From Quillaja saponaria (taxonomy: Eukaryota; Streptophyta; Magnoliopsida; Fabales; Quillajaceae), in NCBI GenBank assembly GCA_029379385.1, contig CM055607.1, positions 3,348,001-3,412,000 on the forward strand: a stretch of DNA of 64,000 nt. The letters are read 5' to 3'. Position numbers and translations under genes: made by a program. Of the stretch, positions 48,600 through 61,013 are shown piece by piece (the first letter of the stretch is position 1; each line of letters opens with the position of its first letter). The notes under the pieces were generated by a model. The model saw only the letters and a program-made list of their open reading frames with translations, did not search any database and was not told the DNA's origin.

Positions 48600-51500
48600 A
48601 TGGCCACCGATCTCAATGATTACAAAATTATCAAGGAGGGCGAGGCTGAGATTCTCATGCACGCTAAGAATGAAGTATTTTATAACAAAACCCAGGTAAC
48701 AAAATTTATTCTTTTTGATGATTTTGTACTGGAATCATGTATTCAATAAAAAATTTAGTTGAGTATTTGCTAGGTTTTGTATTTGGTTGCTGATTGCTGA
48801 GGCAATGTGAGGAAGAAATGGAAATTCAAAATTTCAAATTTGTGAGAGTTCTGATATATTAAAGATTGTTTGGAGTGAATTTATTGACGGGTTATTGCAA
48901 GTAATTAGATTTCATGAATAATTTATAAGGGAAAGATATTTGAAGTTCGAGTTTAATCAATGACCTCAATTGAACCATTTCCTACAGTTTAGTTATCTTG
49001 CTCTATAATGTGTGCCCTCTCTATGTATGACTCATCTTCAAGGGACATCGTTTTGTTATTTACATATGTGTTTGTCATTCTTTGTTAGCTCTGTGGTTCT
49101 AATACGCATACGAAAATCGTTATTGTTTTACTGTATTTTGTCAGGTTAATAACAGGGATATATCCATTGCTGTCCTGAGGGCGTTTATATCAAAACGTAA
49201 GGATGAACATGAAGCAATGTTGTCTAAGAGAACAAAACAAGCACAGAAAGTATCCAAAAAGGATTCTACTGAAACTGTTGTAGAAGAAGAGCCTTGTAAA
49301 TCTCATACGAAAGATGAGATATCTAATGGGGTTTGTAAAGTGCCAGAAGATATATCTCAAGATGAGCAGTGCTGCATTATTGAAGAACCAATCAAGAACA
49401 CTGAAGGAAAAGGACGTGGGGAACTCAAGCCACCCAGGGTTCTTGAGGTTTTTCTTCATTTCACTTTCCTATTGTTTGATCCCTCGATGTGATCACTTCA
49501 TCATTGGCATTATAATTTTCTCCTTTTCTGCTAACTACTTTTCTCAAAATGCAACTTCACAGTTTAAACTCTTTATCTGAGGGCTTTCCCTTTTTATTTT
49601 GTGCATAAAGGCTTTGTCTGCTTCTGGGTTAAGGGCTCTCAGATATGCTCGTGAAGTTGATGGCATTGGTCAAGTTGTGGCTCTAGACAATGATAAAGGT
49701 GGTTGTGAAAGTAGTCTCTATATTTAAATACAAGTGTAGTCTTCCCCTTTTACATTCATGTTTACCTTTTGCAGTATATAATTAGAATGCTAACTATCTC
49801 TAAAGAAATTGATACTTTTTTTTTCCCAGCAAACTTGTGTGTTCATTAGAATTGTTGCTATTATTTGCTTCCTACAGTGTCAGTTGAAGCGTGCAGAAGA
49901 AATATCAAGTTTAATGGTTCAGTTGCATGTTCAAAGGTGGAATCACAACTTGCTGATGCTCGAGTATATATGCTTACTCACCCGAAAGAATTTGATGTGG
50001 TATGTATGCGCTACTCTCTGTGTTTGCCTAGACAAGAATTTGTGTGTAGAGGTAGTTTCTATATACATGCAATGTTGTGCACTTGATACTTTCCAAAGGA
50101 CTAAAAGCAAATGGTTAGAAAATTGTTTGCACTGTTCAACCCAGAACCATATTGGTATGGTTTCACTGCTTCTCACCAAGGATGATGAACCATTATTTTT
50201 AAATTTTATTTATCCTATACAAAGATGTTTTCTTCACATATGTTTCTGATTTATGTTAGGTTACTTGAACCACTTTTCATACTGTGTTTTCTAGTGTTTC
50301 AGGTTGACCTTGATCCTTATGGTTCGCCTTCTGTGTTTCTGGATTCAGCAGTTCAATCTGTTGTTGATGGAGGTATGCTGATGTGTACTGCAACAGATAT
50401 GGCAGTATTGTGTGGGGGAAATGGGGAGGTTTGCTATTCAAAGTACGGTTTTATACTCTTCTCAGTTATGAACTGTACTAGAACAATGGTTTGTTTGGTG
50501 GATGAGCTTCTAACAATTGCTTTTGAATTTAGGTATGGTTCCTATCCATTAAGAGGGAAATATTGCCATGAAATGGCTCTGAGAATCCTCCTTGCCTGCA
50601 TTGAGGTATCATTAGATAATGTTGTAGCATTTTTACTATGTGGTAGGAATAATTTCTTTTTTCTTTTTTTTTTTTAGCCAAGAGGAAGTGAGGATTTACT
50701 ATATGTCGAATATCAATTTTCAAAACTTTGCACTTTGCTGGTGCTCTTTTTCCAGTTCTTTGATCTGTTCTTTCTCCTCTTTTTAATTTGTTCATCGATT
50801 GATGTGTTCTTGCTTGTATTATATGTCCTTATCATGGAAATCAACTATTTAACCTAAGAATATATTGGATAGGGCAACATGTGGAGTTTTTTTTTTTCCT
50901 AATTAACATATAATAAGTATTATTACTGTAACTCCTGTCCCATTGTTTTTGTCACTTTCTTTGAATTTTGGGTTGTCCCATTTTTTTGTTACTCTCGTAA
51001 AAGTGAAAAGAAAAAAAGTTTTCACTTCCACACATTATCCTTTATTTCGAGAATACAAATTTGTTCTTCATAACAAAATTGGCATCAATTTAGTGATTTT
51101 TTTAAATTGCAGATAAATGACTTACTCCGTGCACCTGTGTTTGCAGTCAAATTGCAAACACGATGGCATGGAGGAGTATTGTTGATGTTGTTACCACTAA
51201 TTTTGTTTCTTGGTTCAGCTTGTGCGTGAAGTTCTATGTTTCTGGAATTTGTTGACAAAACAAATAACCAAATAATATCCATGAAAGATTATTTTCTCTT
51301 CATTATATTATTGTATTAATACATTATCCGACAGGCAAAGTAAATGATCTAATAGACTTGCACCCCTTTTAATAGTATAAAAAATATAAAAATAAAATAA
51401 AACTCTTTTTTGGAGAATTCCAGAATAGTGTTCCTATGATTATCAATGTGCTTCATATAGATGTCACATTTTTTTTTTTTTTTTTTTTGAGAATTCTGGA

Positions 51501-54500
51501 GCTGAAATATTGTTGATATGTGCTACCTTAAATTGAGTCCCCTAATAAAGAGGTGTCGCAGTCTTAGATTGTTTTATCCAGGCTTTTTGAAGAATAATGT
51601 ATTTGGTTTTTGTGACTTGCATTTTCATGGATGAATATTTCCTATGCTTCCCTCAAAAATTTATTTATTTTTTTATTTTATTGGAAAAGAAAATTTTATT
51701 GAGAGAAAAAGAAGTACAACGGAGGACAACAAGTCCTCCTAAGCATAAACAAAAATAGTAAAGAAAAATGTACCTTAAAACAATAAGTCTGTCCAATCCT
51801 TTTGCATATCAACTAAAGAAACACTCTAAAAGGCTCCTTACGCTTACCACCAAAGAGAAGCAATGAAAGCAATAATATCCCAAAAAAGATGCCATGGGAG
51901 ATGATGATCATGAAAACGCATAATACCAAGGAGAATTAAGGATAACAATCATATCCCAGAGAAGATGCCATGGGAGATGATGATCACAAAAATCCTCTCA
52001 AGTCCTATGGTGAACACTTAAATTTGATTTACTCTTGGTGTAAATAAGTCACACACATGTAAACATGTAGCATGCAGGCAACTCCTTTCGTGGTGCAAGT
52101 TCAAAAAATCATCTTGATGTATGACCATCTTGTTCAAAATTGTCTGTTTGTATGGGTGTGTGAGTTTATGGAATTATGGAGTCATGCCACTAACTCTTTT
52201 ACAAGGATACTTCTATTACATGGCTATATCCTAGGTCCTAGGATGATATCCTGTGGGTATATTTCAAGTTCCAACATATCTTGACTGCTAATTCATTTTC
52301 CTTGGAAAAGTTATATTCTTTACCATTTCTAATTGAAGGAGCGCACATTTTTAGTATTCATTCTTTTGTCTTTTCTTTTTCTTGTCCTAAATATGGGGGT
52401 GTAGGCTTTTTAATGTCACTGTGGGTGTAACATCGTCATTTGTTCATCCCAGTTGTTCTTTTCTCCAACTCTTCACTTAATGCAAAGTTAATTGTTAAAC
52501 CTTTATCATACTTCCAATTCTATTCAAGAGACGAGTATCTTGTAACACATACCCAAGTGTCAATGGTGCTTGCATATCCAGAGTTTCTGATGAATCAAAG
52601 AAGCATTTTCTTTTGGTGACCCAAGAGGCCTTAGGCTACACAACAGGAGTAACCACCCCCTTCCTATATCTTTAACCACCTTAAGATGGCCATATTGATT
52701 GCGCAATGAGTTGAACCCAAGACATGCTCCATAACAGATCAGAGAAGCTTTTTTAGTTATGCATTATTGATTTCTTTGTTTAAAGATAATTCTTTTTTTC
52801 ATTACAAATAATTGTTTCCTCCTCTGTGATGCAGAGTCATGCTAATCGTTATAAGCGGTACATTGTTCCTGTTCTATCTGTTCAGATGGACTTCTATGTT
52901 CGGGTTTTTGTTCGCATATACACGTAAGTGTTCCTTCGTTTTCATTATACTATAGTCAAACTTTTGGGAAATGCATTCATGGTATGAGGCTACAAGGAGA
53001 ACCTTGACTTCCTTTTTACTGACCAAAGCATAATTACTTGATTGCAGTTCTGCAAGTGCAATGAAAAACACTCCCTTAAAGCTTTCGTATGTCTATCAGT
53101 GTGTTGGTTGTGATTCTTTCCATCTACAGCCTATTGGGAGGACCCTTTCAAAGGTGTGTGGTGCAGGACTAGTTATTTGTTTCTAACACCTTATAAATTG
53201 AAACCATGTGCTTGTGTATTGATAATTAACACCAAACACTAGCTGTTTGTACTTGGATGTTCCACTTCCTTGCCATCAAGAATGATGCATTTGATGATTT
53301 GGCTACTACAATAATTAATTAAAAAAGTAGAAGAGAAACATAGATGTAATGAATTCTATTTAACTCTAACTCGGAAGTTGTTACTAGTTTGTGCCCATCT
53401 TCTTCTTTTTGTGTGCGCCCATCATCTGGCCCCATGAAGTTGTTACTTTGACCTCTGGTATACTTGGCTTATCATTAGGGATTGTGAACCCAGTCAATTT
53501 GGAACTTTGCTAGCTGAGTTTGGTGTGGAGAAACACACTCTGTATGTTATGTTATACTAACACAGGGAACATACAGTTCTTGCGAAAATCCTGGAAATGA
53601 TCTTAAGAATGTTGAGCTTTGGCTGAATCAAACCGGTCGTGCCTATTTTGTTGTTGCTGTTAAAGAAAAGAACAGAAGACGTAATTCATGCCTATGAGTT
53701 ATAAAATTAGTCTTGCATTTCATGTCACCTATTTTGATTGAAATTATTCTCATATATCACATAGGTAGAATCTAACCTGTACTTTGGGGAGGTATGGGGT
53801 GAGTGGGTGCTGGAGGTTTCGTTCTTTTTTATTTATTTTTATTTCAAGTTATCTATGATGGTCTGACAGTTACCATAAAGCATTCTCTTGGGTTTTTTTT
53901 TTGAATTGGAACATTCGTTCCTAATTGCAGAACCGTCTCAATCAAGGTTTAAAAATTTGTGTCGAAACGTGTAAAACTTTTTCATTTCCATACTACCCGA
54001 AACGAAACTCATTTACAGAAACACAACCACCGTTTCTACACAAAACAGGGTTGTTTCCATCATTTTCACACGAAACAAATAAGTTGATACAAGCATTTTC
54101 AGAATTTAAAAATCTAAAGTTTTGGCTCTAGCTCTTTTCATATTTTAGGATTTCAATTATTTTTTTAATCTTATTTGATGTATATTCGGATGGTATAATT
54201 TAGCGAGGATAATTATTTTTAAGATTTTATCTATGTTAGGTTTTTGGTCTTTTTTTTTTTTATACGAATATTTTGTATTAATTTAGTTTAACTTAGTGAT
54301 GAATAATATTAAAATTTCAGAACATATATATATTGGTTCAAATTAAAAAAATTTATTAAATATGGGTTGAGCACCTGTTAGTCACTCCATTGTTGGTTGG
54401 ATGTGATTGTAATTTAATATTTTTCTCCAATTTATATGTTTATGTTTAAAATTTTATTTTGTTATGTATTTAATAGTATTTTATGTACTAAATTAATAAT

Positions 54501-57051
54501 GTTGGATACCTACAGTTATTATAATATGTGTTTTATTATATATTTCAATGCATTTCCACAAAAATTACCATTTTCATGGCATTTCCATACTGTTTCTTGA
54601 ATCATTTCCGTTTTTGGGCTTATCTAAATGGTATTTCAAAATAAATTTTAGTTCCTTGGTCTTAATCCCAATCAGGAAAAAACATAATTCTCCACCTCCT
54701 CAAAGTCAATTGGTATAGGACTCGATTATAGAAAAACATGTCAAGATAGCGATGATTCCTGTGTCTTATATATGGAGAAGGGGGAGGGAGGTGGTAGGGC
54801 AGAGAGAGAGAAGATCCAGTTTGAGAGAGCCACCAATATTGGTGAAGTTGCAAAACAGAAAGATGACACATGCTTCTTTTTTTCTCCTGTTTCTGACTGC
54901 TGATGCTTGATTTGATCGCTCAGAAAATTGGGAAACAGGGAAACTGTGTTGTTGCAAGAGCCTCAGAAACCCACCAAATTGATGTTCTATATATTTTGAT
55001 TATAAATTCTTTCCATTTCACTTACAGATCTTGGATAAATCTAGAAGCAGATCAACTAAAGTAAATTTACTCCTTGTAGAATTAGGCTTCTTAATGATTG
55101 ATCAAAGAGCTAACACATTTCGAAATATCTTCCGAATGAAACCTTGTTGCTTATATTTTTATTTTGTCTGAATTCTAAATTTACATAGAACATTTCAGGA
55201 GCAATCCCCCTTTTCTTTTTCAGAATAACAGTGTCAGATATCTACCTGGTTTTGGTCCTGTTGTTCCTCAAGAATGCAGTGACTGTGGAAAGAAATTTAA
55301 CATGGGTGGACCCATATGGTCTGCTTCTATTCATGATCAAGAATGGGTTGCTTCTATACTAGCAGATTTGAAGTCTATGAAGGACCGTTATCCTGCTTAT
55401 GATCGCTTATCTGCTGTGTTGACAACAATTTCAGAGGTGTGTTTTTATATATGATCTGGTATCATGACTCTTATCTTATCCCATTAGATATCAGATGAAA
55501 ATTTCTTTTTTCTCATTTTCTCTGGAATTAAAAAAAGAAAGAAAGAATTATCTCTGTATTTTAGTAAAAAAGTTATACAGTAGACTTGTACTTTTCTTCT
55601 GGAACTATTCTCTTATTTTCACTTTTGAAGAACTATTGACACCAACCACATATATGCTTGCACCATGTTCCTGTGTTAATTTTTCACCTATTTACCATGT
55701 AAAATACCTTGCACAACATTATTTAGTAGTTTTTAATTTTGGCTCTTGAAAGATTGTTGGGTTTCTCTTGCCAACTGTATTCCTTTGCTTTATCACTGTA
55801 AGTTATAAAAACCGTTGAAACAGTTTTCTTATACAATTTTCAACCCTTAATTAGATATTTGGCTTAATAGCCAAAAATGTGGATATATAAATCTTCATAA
55901 TCTACTATTGCACTACATTAGTACATTAAAATGGTATAATGTGAAAATTGTTTTGCCTATGCTGTTACTCTAATATTATAGAATCTTGTTCTCAGGAATT
56001 GCCTGATGTGCCCCTGTTTTTGAGTCTGCACAACCTCTGCGCCACACTTAAGTGCACTTCTCCATCAGCCGTTATTTTCCGCTCTGCTGTTATCAATGCA
56101 GGGTACCGTATATCTGGTACTCATGTTAATCCATTGGGGCTTAAATCAGATGCTCCTATGGATGTCATTTGGGACATAATGCGCTGCTGGGTAAGAGAGT
56201 ACTTTTTTAACTTTGTTTAGTATGTTACATGAAATAGTTAAGTGTTTTCAGTTAGTTGACAAGAAGTTTATGTTTTTATAATCTCTGATATTGACCTTTT
56301 TCTTTGGTATATGAACTAACTGCCATGTCTGCCTCTTTTATTAGCAACCCGCATATACCTTAAAATCATCCTGTGAAAGGCTTTAGCAACCGTTAGCTGT
56401 ATTACTGGTCCAGTTACTGATTTGTTTTCTCTTTATTATAGGTAAAAAATCATCCTGTGAAATCTCAACCACTAGAGCAGGCAGGAAGTGTGATACTTGC
56501 AAAGGAACCTGTTCTTCAAGTACGTTTCAACTCTTTAGTTGCATTTGTTTCAAGTCTCATGCATGGTGACTTTCTCTGATTACTCTATGTGTTCTATTTA
56601 TTTGTTGGTGGCTGTGAAACTGTGTAAATCAATTTTATGAACATTATACATAATATGCACAGACACGTGCAACATCAAGGAAAGGGAGGGGGGTAAGTGA
56701 CTGGTGTCTGAACATTTTCTTGGCTTTCTGTTCCTTTCTTTTGTGTAGGCAAATTTTGCTAGAGCTGTAGCATCCCTCAGCAAGGCCCAAGCAAAGAAGG
56801 TTGCACGCTTTCTTCCAAATCCTGAAAGGCACTGGGGGCCTAAACTTAGGGCAGGACGTCAAATTACTAGCAAGCACATCTCGCTTTTGGGTCCAGCAGC
56901 AGTTAATGGCAATCTTAACCATGAAGAGCCTGAAGAACCTGATACCAAACACGTCTCCCTTTTGGATCCAGCAGCAGTTAATGGCAGTCTAAACCGTGAA
57001 GAGTGTGAAGAACCTGATACCAAGCGGCAGAAGACAGATGTCACCTCTTAA
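48600..57051 (+). CDS. TRM1: tRNA (guanine-26-N2)-dimethyltransferase TRM1 (12 exons, 601 aa)
   Basis: Seen: exons 48600-48695, 49145-49447, 49611-49698, 49878-49999, 50303-50442, 50533-50605, 52835-52923, 53048-53153, 55224-55436, 55996-56190, 56442-56519 and 56749-57051 give an 1806-bp frame. The N-terminal motif is [20 protein letters not shown]. The SAM-binding region is [17 protein letters not shown] (from about residue 132), with VVALDNDK after it. The catalytic DPYGSP motif is at about 207-212. A zinc-type pair of CxxC motifs lies at C322/C325 ([12 protein letters not shown]) and C357/C360 ([15 protein letters not shown]). Known: TRM1 converts G26 of many tRNAs to N2,N2-dimethylguanosine, in the nucleus and sometimes in organelles. 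The domains span the whole family length. The C-terminus (544-593) contains two 25-residue tandem units and ends in a basic KRQK patch that could be a nuclear signal. It is convergent with the UDP-arabinopyranose mutase gene. Confidence 0.95.
50606..52834 (+). other. TRM1 intron 6
   Basis: A 2.2-kb intron, the second largest of the gene. It is T-rich and holds a LINE 3' fragment at 51655-52000. No exon of another gene was recognised. Confidence 0.5.
51655..52000 (-). mobile_element. LINE 3'-end fragment in TRM1 intron 6
   Basis: A T-rich border and AATTTTATTGAGAGAAAAAG (about 51690-51710) match the minus-strand end of plant L1 elements. Translated on the minus strand, broken pieces such as [12 protein letters not shown] resemble the end of the LINE polyprotein. 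The block GATGCCATGGGAGATGATGA occurs twice (51889 and 51966), a local duplication of about 77 bp. Confidence 0.5.
53566..53697 (+). other. Coding-like island in TRM1 intron 8 (possible cassette exon)
   Basis: After an AACACAG acceptor-like site, a frame in phase with exon 8 reads [20 protein letters not shown], then [19 protein letters not shown], to a TGA at 53695-53697. A possible donor (GTAATT) follows at 53681, but using it would shift the frame of exon 9. The composition looks coding, unlike the surrounding intron. I do not recognise the peptide. Inclusion would stop TRM1 before its second CxxC. Confidence 0.3.
56875..57024 (+). repeat. Two 75-bp tandem units in the last exon of TRM1
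   Basis: Units 56875-56949 and 56950-57024 each encode 25 residues. Both have the form H[I/V]SLL[G/D]PAAVNG, then [N/S]LN[H/R]EE, then EEPDTK. The duplication keeps the frame, so the C-terminal tail is simply longer. Differences at roughly 13 of the 75 positions suggest it is not brand new. Confidence 0.9.
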
Positions 57052-57993
57052 CTCAAAAACAAGGTTCTTTCTTCAAAGTATGACCAGTTGGGATGACCTC
57101 AAGTCTACATTCTCCCATGTAAAAATTCCATTTTAACGAAGCTGGGAGAGGCTTCCCACCTGCAGATGGTTCCTCAGTTACAATTATGCAAAAAGAACAT
57201 GGTTGAATTGAGCTCCTTCCTGTTGAATCTGGAAAGTAAAGCTAGGGCAATTTTTCCTAAAGTGTAGTTTGTGTGGAATCATTCAATTTATGTTGGTTAA
57301 TTTATTCATGTTGGTAGTTGGTCCGAATTAATAATACACAAGTTTTGGCTTTCAATTTTCTAGTACACCATGTTAGTATTGAAGCTTAATCCATTGGAAA
57401 ATCTCGTCCTTAGAGTTGCAGCTGCCTACGTTCGAGCAAATCCCGTATGCTGAGTGGCATTGATCAGAAGTCTTACAGGAATTACTAGCCAAGTGATGCA
57501 GTTTCAATTTATGAGAAATTTTCAATTTTCAGATAAAGCCCTACCACTTATCATATTTGGGTTGATTGGTTCCCGATGTCTGATCATGCACGATCATGAT
57601 GAATTCTTGAATCCCAAAATTTAGTTTTCAAAAAACAAAAAAACAAGATCTATCCAGTGGTGCAATACTTGTTAGAATACACAAGGTGTAATTTGAAACG
57701 AAAAGTAGACTCCTAACCAATCAATAGAAGTTAAAGCACCATGATCTTGTCCACTTACAATAAGTGGCAGGCAGATCTGTAGGACTTGAGCAATCAATTA
57801 TCACAAGTAACAAACGCTAAATGAACGGTATTTTATTGCTCTAAGCTCATAGCATCAAGTTAATAAACAAATATCAAAGTGACGACCAAATGAGTCTAAG
57901 AGAAGATAATTTAAAGGTACAATGACTAAAGCTATAAATAGTTTAAGATAACTCAGTAAAATAATGACTATTGCAGTTAATCAAAATTTCAAT
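57052..57993. other. Convergent 3' ends of TRM1 and the mutase gene
   Basis: 940 bp between two stop codons that face each other; it should hold both 3' UTRs. A possible minus-strand AATAAA signal lies at 57832-57837, about 160 bp beyond the mutase stop. No gene is seen. Confidence 0.5.
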
Positions 57994-60900
57994 TTATGCT
58001 TTGCCGTTAGCCAGTTTAGCAGAAGCTCCAGCCGGGTTAAGCTCATCCCATGCTTCAACCCATGTGACCATAGCATCTGCCAGCTTGTCAAAGTAAGGAT
58101 CCACCTTGCCAAGCTTTTCCTTGACCTGCTTGGATAGTTCAACATAGCACTTTTGTACACTGGTGCACTCTTTGGGAAGAATAGCTGCTTGGAAGAATGG
58201 GATAATTTCTTCCTGCCAGAAGATGCCTTTGTACTCCTTCCTCAGGTTGACAAATGGGTTACTCGCCTTGCTGTGCCAGATATAAGGAAGGCCTGTCTTG
58301 ACTCCTAATCCCAAATGATCGCAGATCACCTAAACATTCATCAGTTAAATTTTGGTTAGCAGTGTGTCCATCTATATTCAAATGTGCAAAAGAAGTTCGA
58401 GGGGGCCCTCAGAAAACTTTTACCAATAAATTGCTTGCCAACATAAATTTAAAGAAAAAGAAAACCACTACGGAGATAACAAAAGAAATATGAAAAGGAC
58501 CTTGATGCACCAGCCAGCCCACATATCATCATAGCGTCCAATTGGCTGACCATCACCCATAAGACCAAAGTACATTGCAGGGCCTATCAGCTCACGGTCG
58601 AATGCCAAATTCATACCACACATGGGAAATAGAGTTCCCTTTGGTATTGTCAGAACAGCATCCACAAACCTTATAAAATCATAATCATAGTAATGAGAAT
58701 CAAGTTATATAGAATAAACGTTTTATTACATAAGCCTTCATATGTGTACAAGATACCTTGTGTTTCTCTCCATCGGCTTCACAAGCTGTGTAGGTGCATC
58801 ATAATCTGGGATGTTAAGCCACAGGCCATGAGAAACAGCAGTTGGGACACCTGCACGCAGACTGAAAGGGTAACCACGGACAAAATCTGCACCATCTCTG
58901 AAAGGGTCATAAAGGGTATTGAAAAAAAGAGGGGTGGATGGGCAGAGAAGATTCTGGATGTGCTGCTCAAGTGCATTAATTTGTTTCCCAGATGGATCTT
59001 TAGCAACCTAAACATCAACATGGTTTGAAGTATGAGTGTTTAGACTTTAGAGAAAGAAGTGATGAATATATTGATATGATTGATGTAAAACAATTTAGCC
59101 TTTTCAAAGTAACATTCTATTACATAAATAGAGAAAGCTGCAAAGAAATTTTCAGCATGCTAGAGCATAGAATATAGATTTAAAATGTGAAGAGTTATTT
59201 TTTTAAGGCATAGTAATATATTTTTCAGAGGGAACAGAGCTATCCTCAAATAACTACCCACATGTACAATGTCATCAGAGCAAATTCATTGACTTCAAGA
59301 GTATAATCATGGGATATGTTCAGCTGACAAACAAAGACGAATAAAACAGTCCTAGTCTATAGATTGCCTGAATCTTAAACTGCTGGGAAGAAGCTAAAAA
59401 AATAAAACAGCAAAACGCTCTTTTTCTAAGTATGTTTTATAATATTTGCACATGTTTTGTCTTTGTTTCTTAAATTTACAGTTCAGGCTACCACTTCCAA
59501 CTTTTATTACTGGACATGCAGGAATAGGAAGGATATGAAAATTGTCCTTTTCAATGCAATATGGAGTTACTAATGCAACATTATACATCTTCAAGTAAAA
59601 ATGCCATATGCTGTCAATTATGATTCTAATATTTCTGCAGCACTAGATAGTGTTTCAACTCTATTCAACTCTACTCAACTCAACTCAACTCAACTCAACT
59701 CAACTAAGCCTTAAATCCCAAACTTGTTGGGGTCGGCTATCTGAATCCTAATCCACCATTCACATTGAATACAAACACAAAAGCCACTATTTTACCTTGA
59801 TATTCATAGTCAATTCAAGGTTATAATTTTCATAATGACAGTAATTTCAATTTTTTTTTTCTATTGCCAATTGAGGGGAGGATGGGGCAGAGTTAAGTAC
59901 AGAACCATAGATGTGCAGCAGCCCTCTAAACCAAAAACACAACTTGACTGCACAAATGAGATTCTTGCAGACAGCTTCCAATGCAGAGGCCAATTCTCAA
60001 ATAAAACCTCAAAAACCAAACTTTGAAATTTCTGAACCTTGTGTTGTCAGAGGCAAGAATCATAATTGAAAGTAAACCCATATAAAACAAAGTTATTTAA
60101 AGCTCTCATAATTGATTCCAAACCGCTGTAAAAATCCTTAAGCAGTGACTGTTAGAAGGACTAGAGCCTTTTGGAATTGATTCGTTGGAATTCAGATTTT
60201 AATTTTTTTTTAATTTTGAAGAAAATTGAACACTAGTTTTGAAAGCCAGATCCAGGGAATGTGGATTCTGAGTTTTCGATAAGTACATCATTAGCTAAAT
60301 GGGCGATGAGAATGCCCTCAAATATTAGAAGTTCTTCTTGAACTTTTACCCTTAGCTACAGTACCACATAAAAATCTTTGTCTTTGTCTTTAGTTATTTT
60401 CCTCTTTATTGGGTATGTGAGACAAAATAACAAGTTCCAGTGCCTACTAAAGAACAATGCGGATCAAGTGCAACCTAAGGTCATCATGACATAAGCAGGA
60501 TATATCAAACAATACAAATCAAGCACAAAGATAAGTAATATAATGAGATCCAAAACCCCGTACACTAAAAACCCAAATTACAACAGAGAGGCATAAAATT
60601 GAAACTAAAATTCCCATCAAAATCTCTAATTTCATTCTAAAATACGAAACGCAGATGTAAAAAAAAAAAAAAAAAAAAAAAACCAAAATTTAAGAACTTA
60701 CAAAACAGTCATCGTCAATTGTGAAGATGTACTTCTTCTTCGACACCATATAACCAAAGCAACGGCAAGCAGAATCCTTAAAGGAAATGCAGGAGGCCTT
60801 AGGACCCAGGATCCTGTTAATGTCATTACGGTTATAGAGTTCGTAGTCAAACCCATCAGGAACCTTAATTGTCTTTGATGGGTCACCATCTTGGACAATG

Positions 60901-61013
60901 ATCAAGTGGTAAGGCTCAAAGAAAGGCCTCCACATCTCAAGGAAATCGAGGTTCCTGATGGTGGGGATGACAATATCAAGCTCATCTTTCAACAGGGGTG
61001 TGGGTGTTGCCAT
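57994..61013 (-). CDS. UDP-arabinopyranose mutase / reversibly glycosylated polypeptide (4 exons, 355 aa)
   Basis: Seen: exons 61013-60702, 59007-58757, 58669-58501 and 58329-57994 give a 1068-bp frame. The N-terminus reads [20 protein letters not shown], followed by [20 protein letters not shown]. The DxD-type metal/nucleotide-sugar site is IDDDC (D100-D102). [13 protein letters not shown] contains arginines R148 and R155, matching the arginines needed for reversible glycosylation and mutase activity in the family. Known: class 1 RGPs interconvert UDP-arabinopyranose and UDP-arabinofuranose at the cytosolic face of the Golgi, supplying cell-wall arabinan synthesis, and work as oligomers. Length is normal. 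An in-frame upstream ATG at 61160 would add 49 residues, but it lies beyond the likely TATA box and is probably not transcribed. Intron 1 holds an RTE LINE tail. Confidence 0.96.
59655..59800 (-). mobile_element. RTE-type LINE/SINE tail with a CTCAA microsatellite
   Basis: A run of CAACT/CTCAA pentamers (about 59656-59705) is followed by AAGCCTTAAATCCCAAACTT and GTTGGGGTCGGCTATCTGAA. This is the well-known 3' end shared by plant RTE LINEs and related SINEs, here in minus orientation. It lies in intron 1 of the mutase gene. Confidence 0.7.

Noticed and set aside
49809..50677. Plus-strand frames of 146 and 150 codons in the TRM1 region
   Set aside because: They read through introns or in the wrong frame; the TRM1 exons at 49878-49999, 50303-50442 and 50533-50605 explain the coding signal.
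56644..57044. Minus-strand frames opposite the last TRM1 exon
   Set aside because: They mirror the coding strand, including the tandem repeat, and show no family signature.
59656..59705. Pentamer run considered as a telomere-like repeat
   Set aside because: The unit is CTCAA, not the plant TTTAGGG, and it adjoins a standard RTE LINE tail.
48600..61013. TRM1 and the mutase considered as a functional cluster
   Set aside because: tRNA modification and cell-wall sugar supply have no known link; the convergent arrangement is probably chance.
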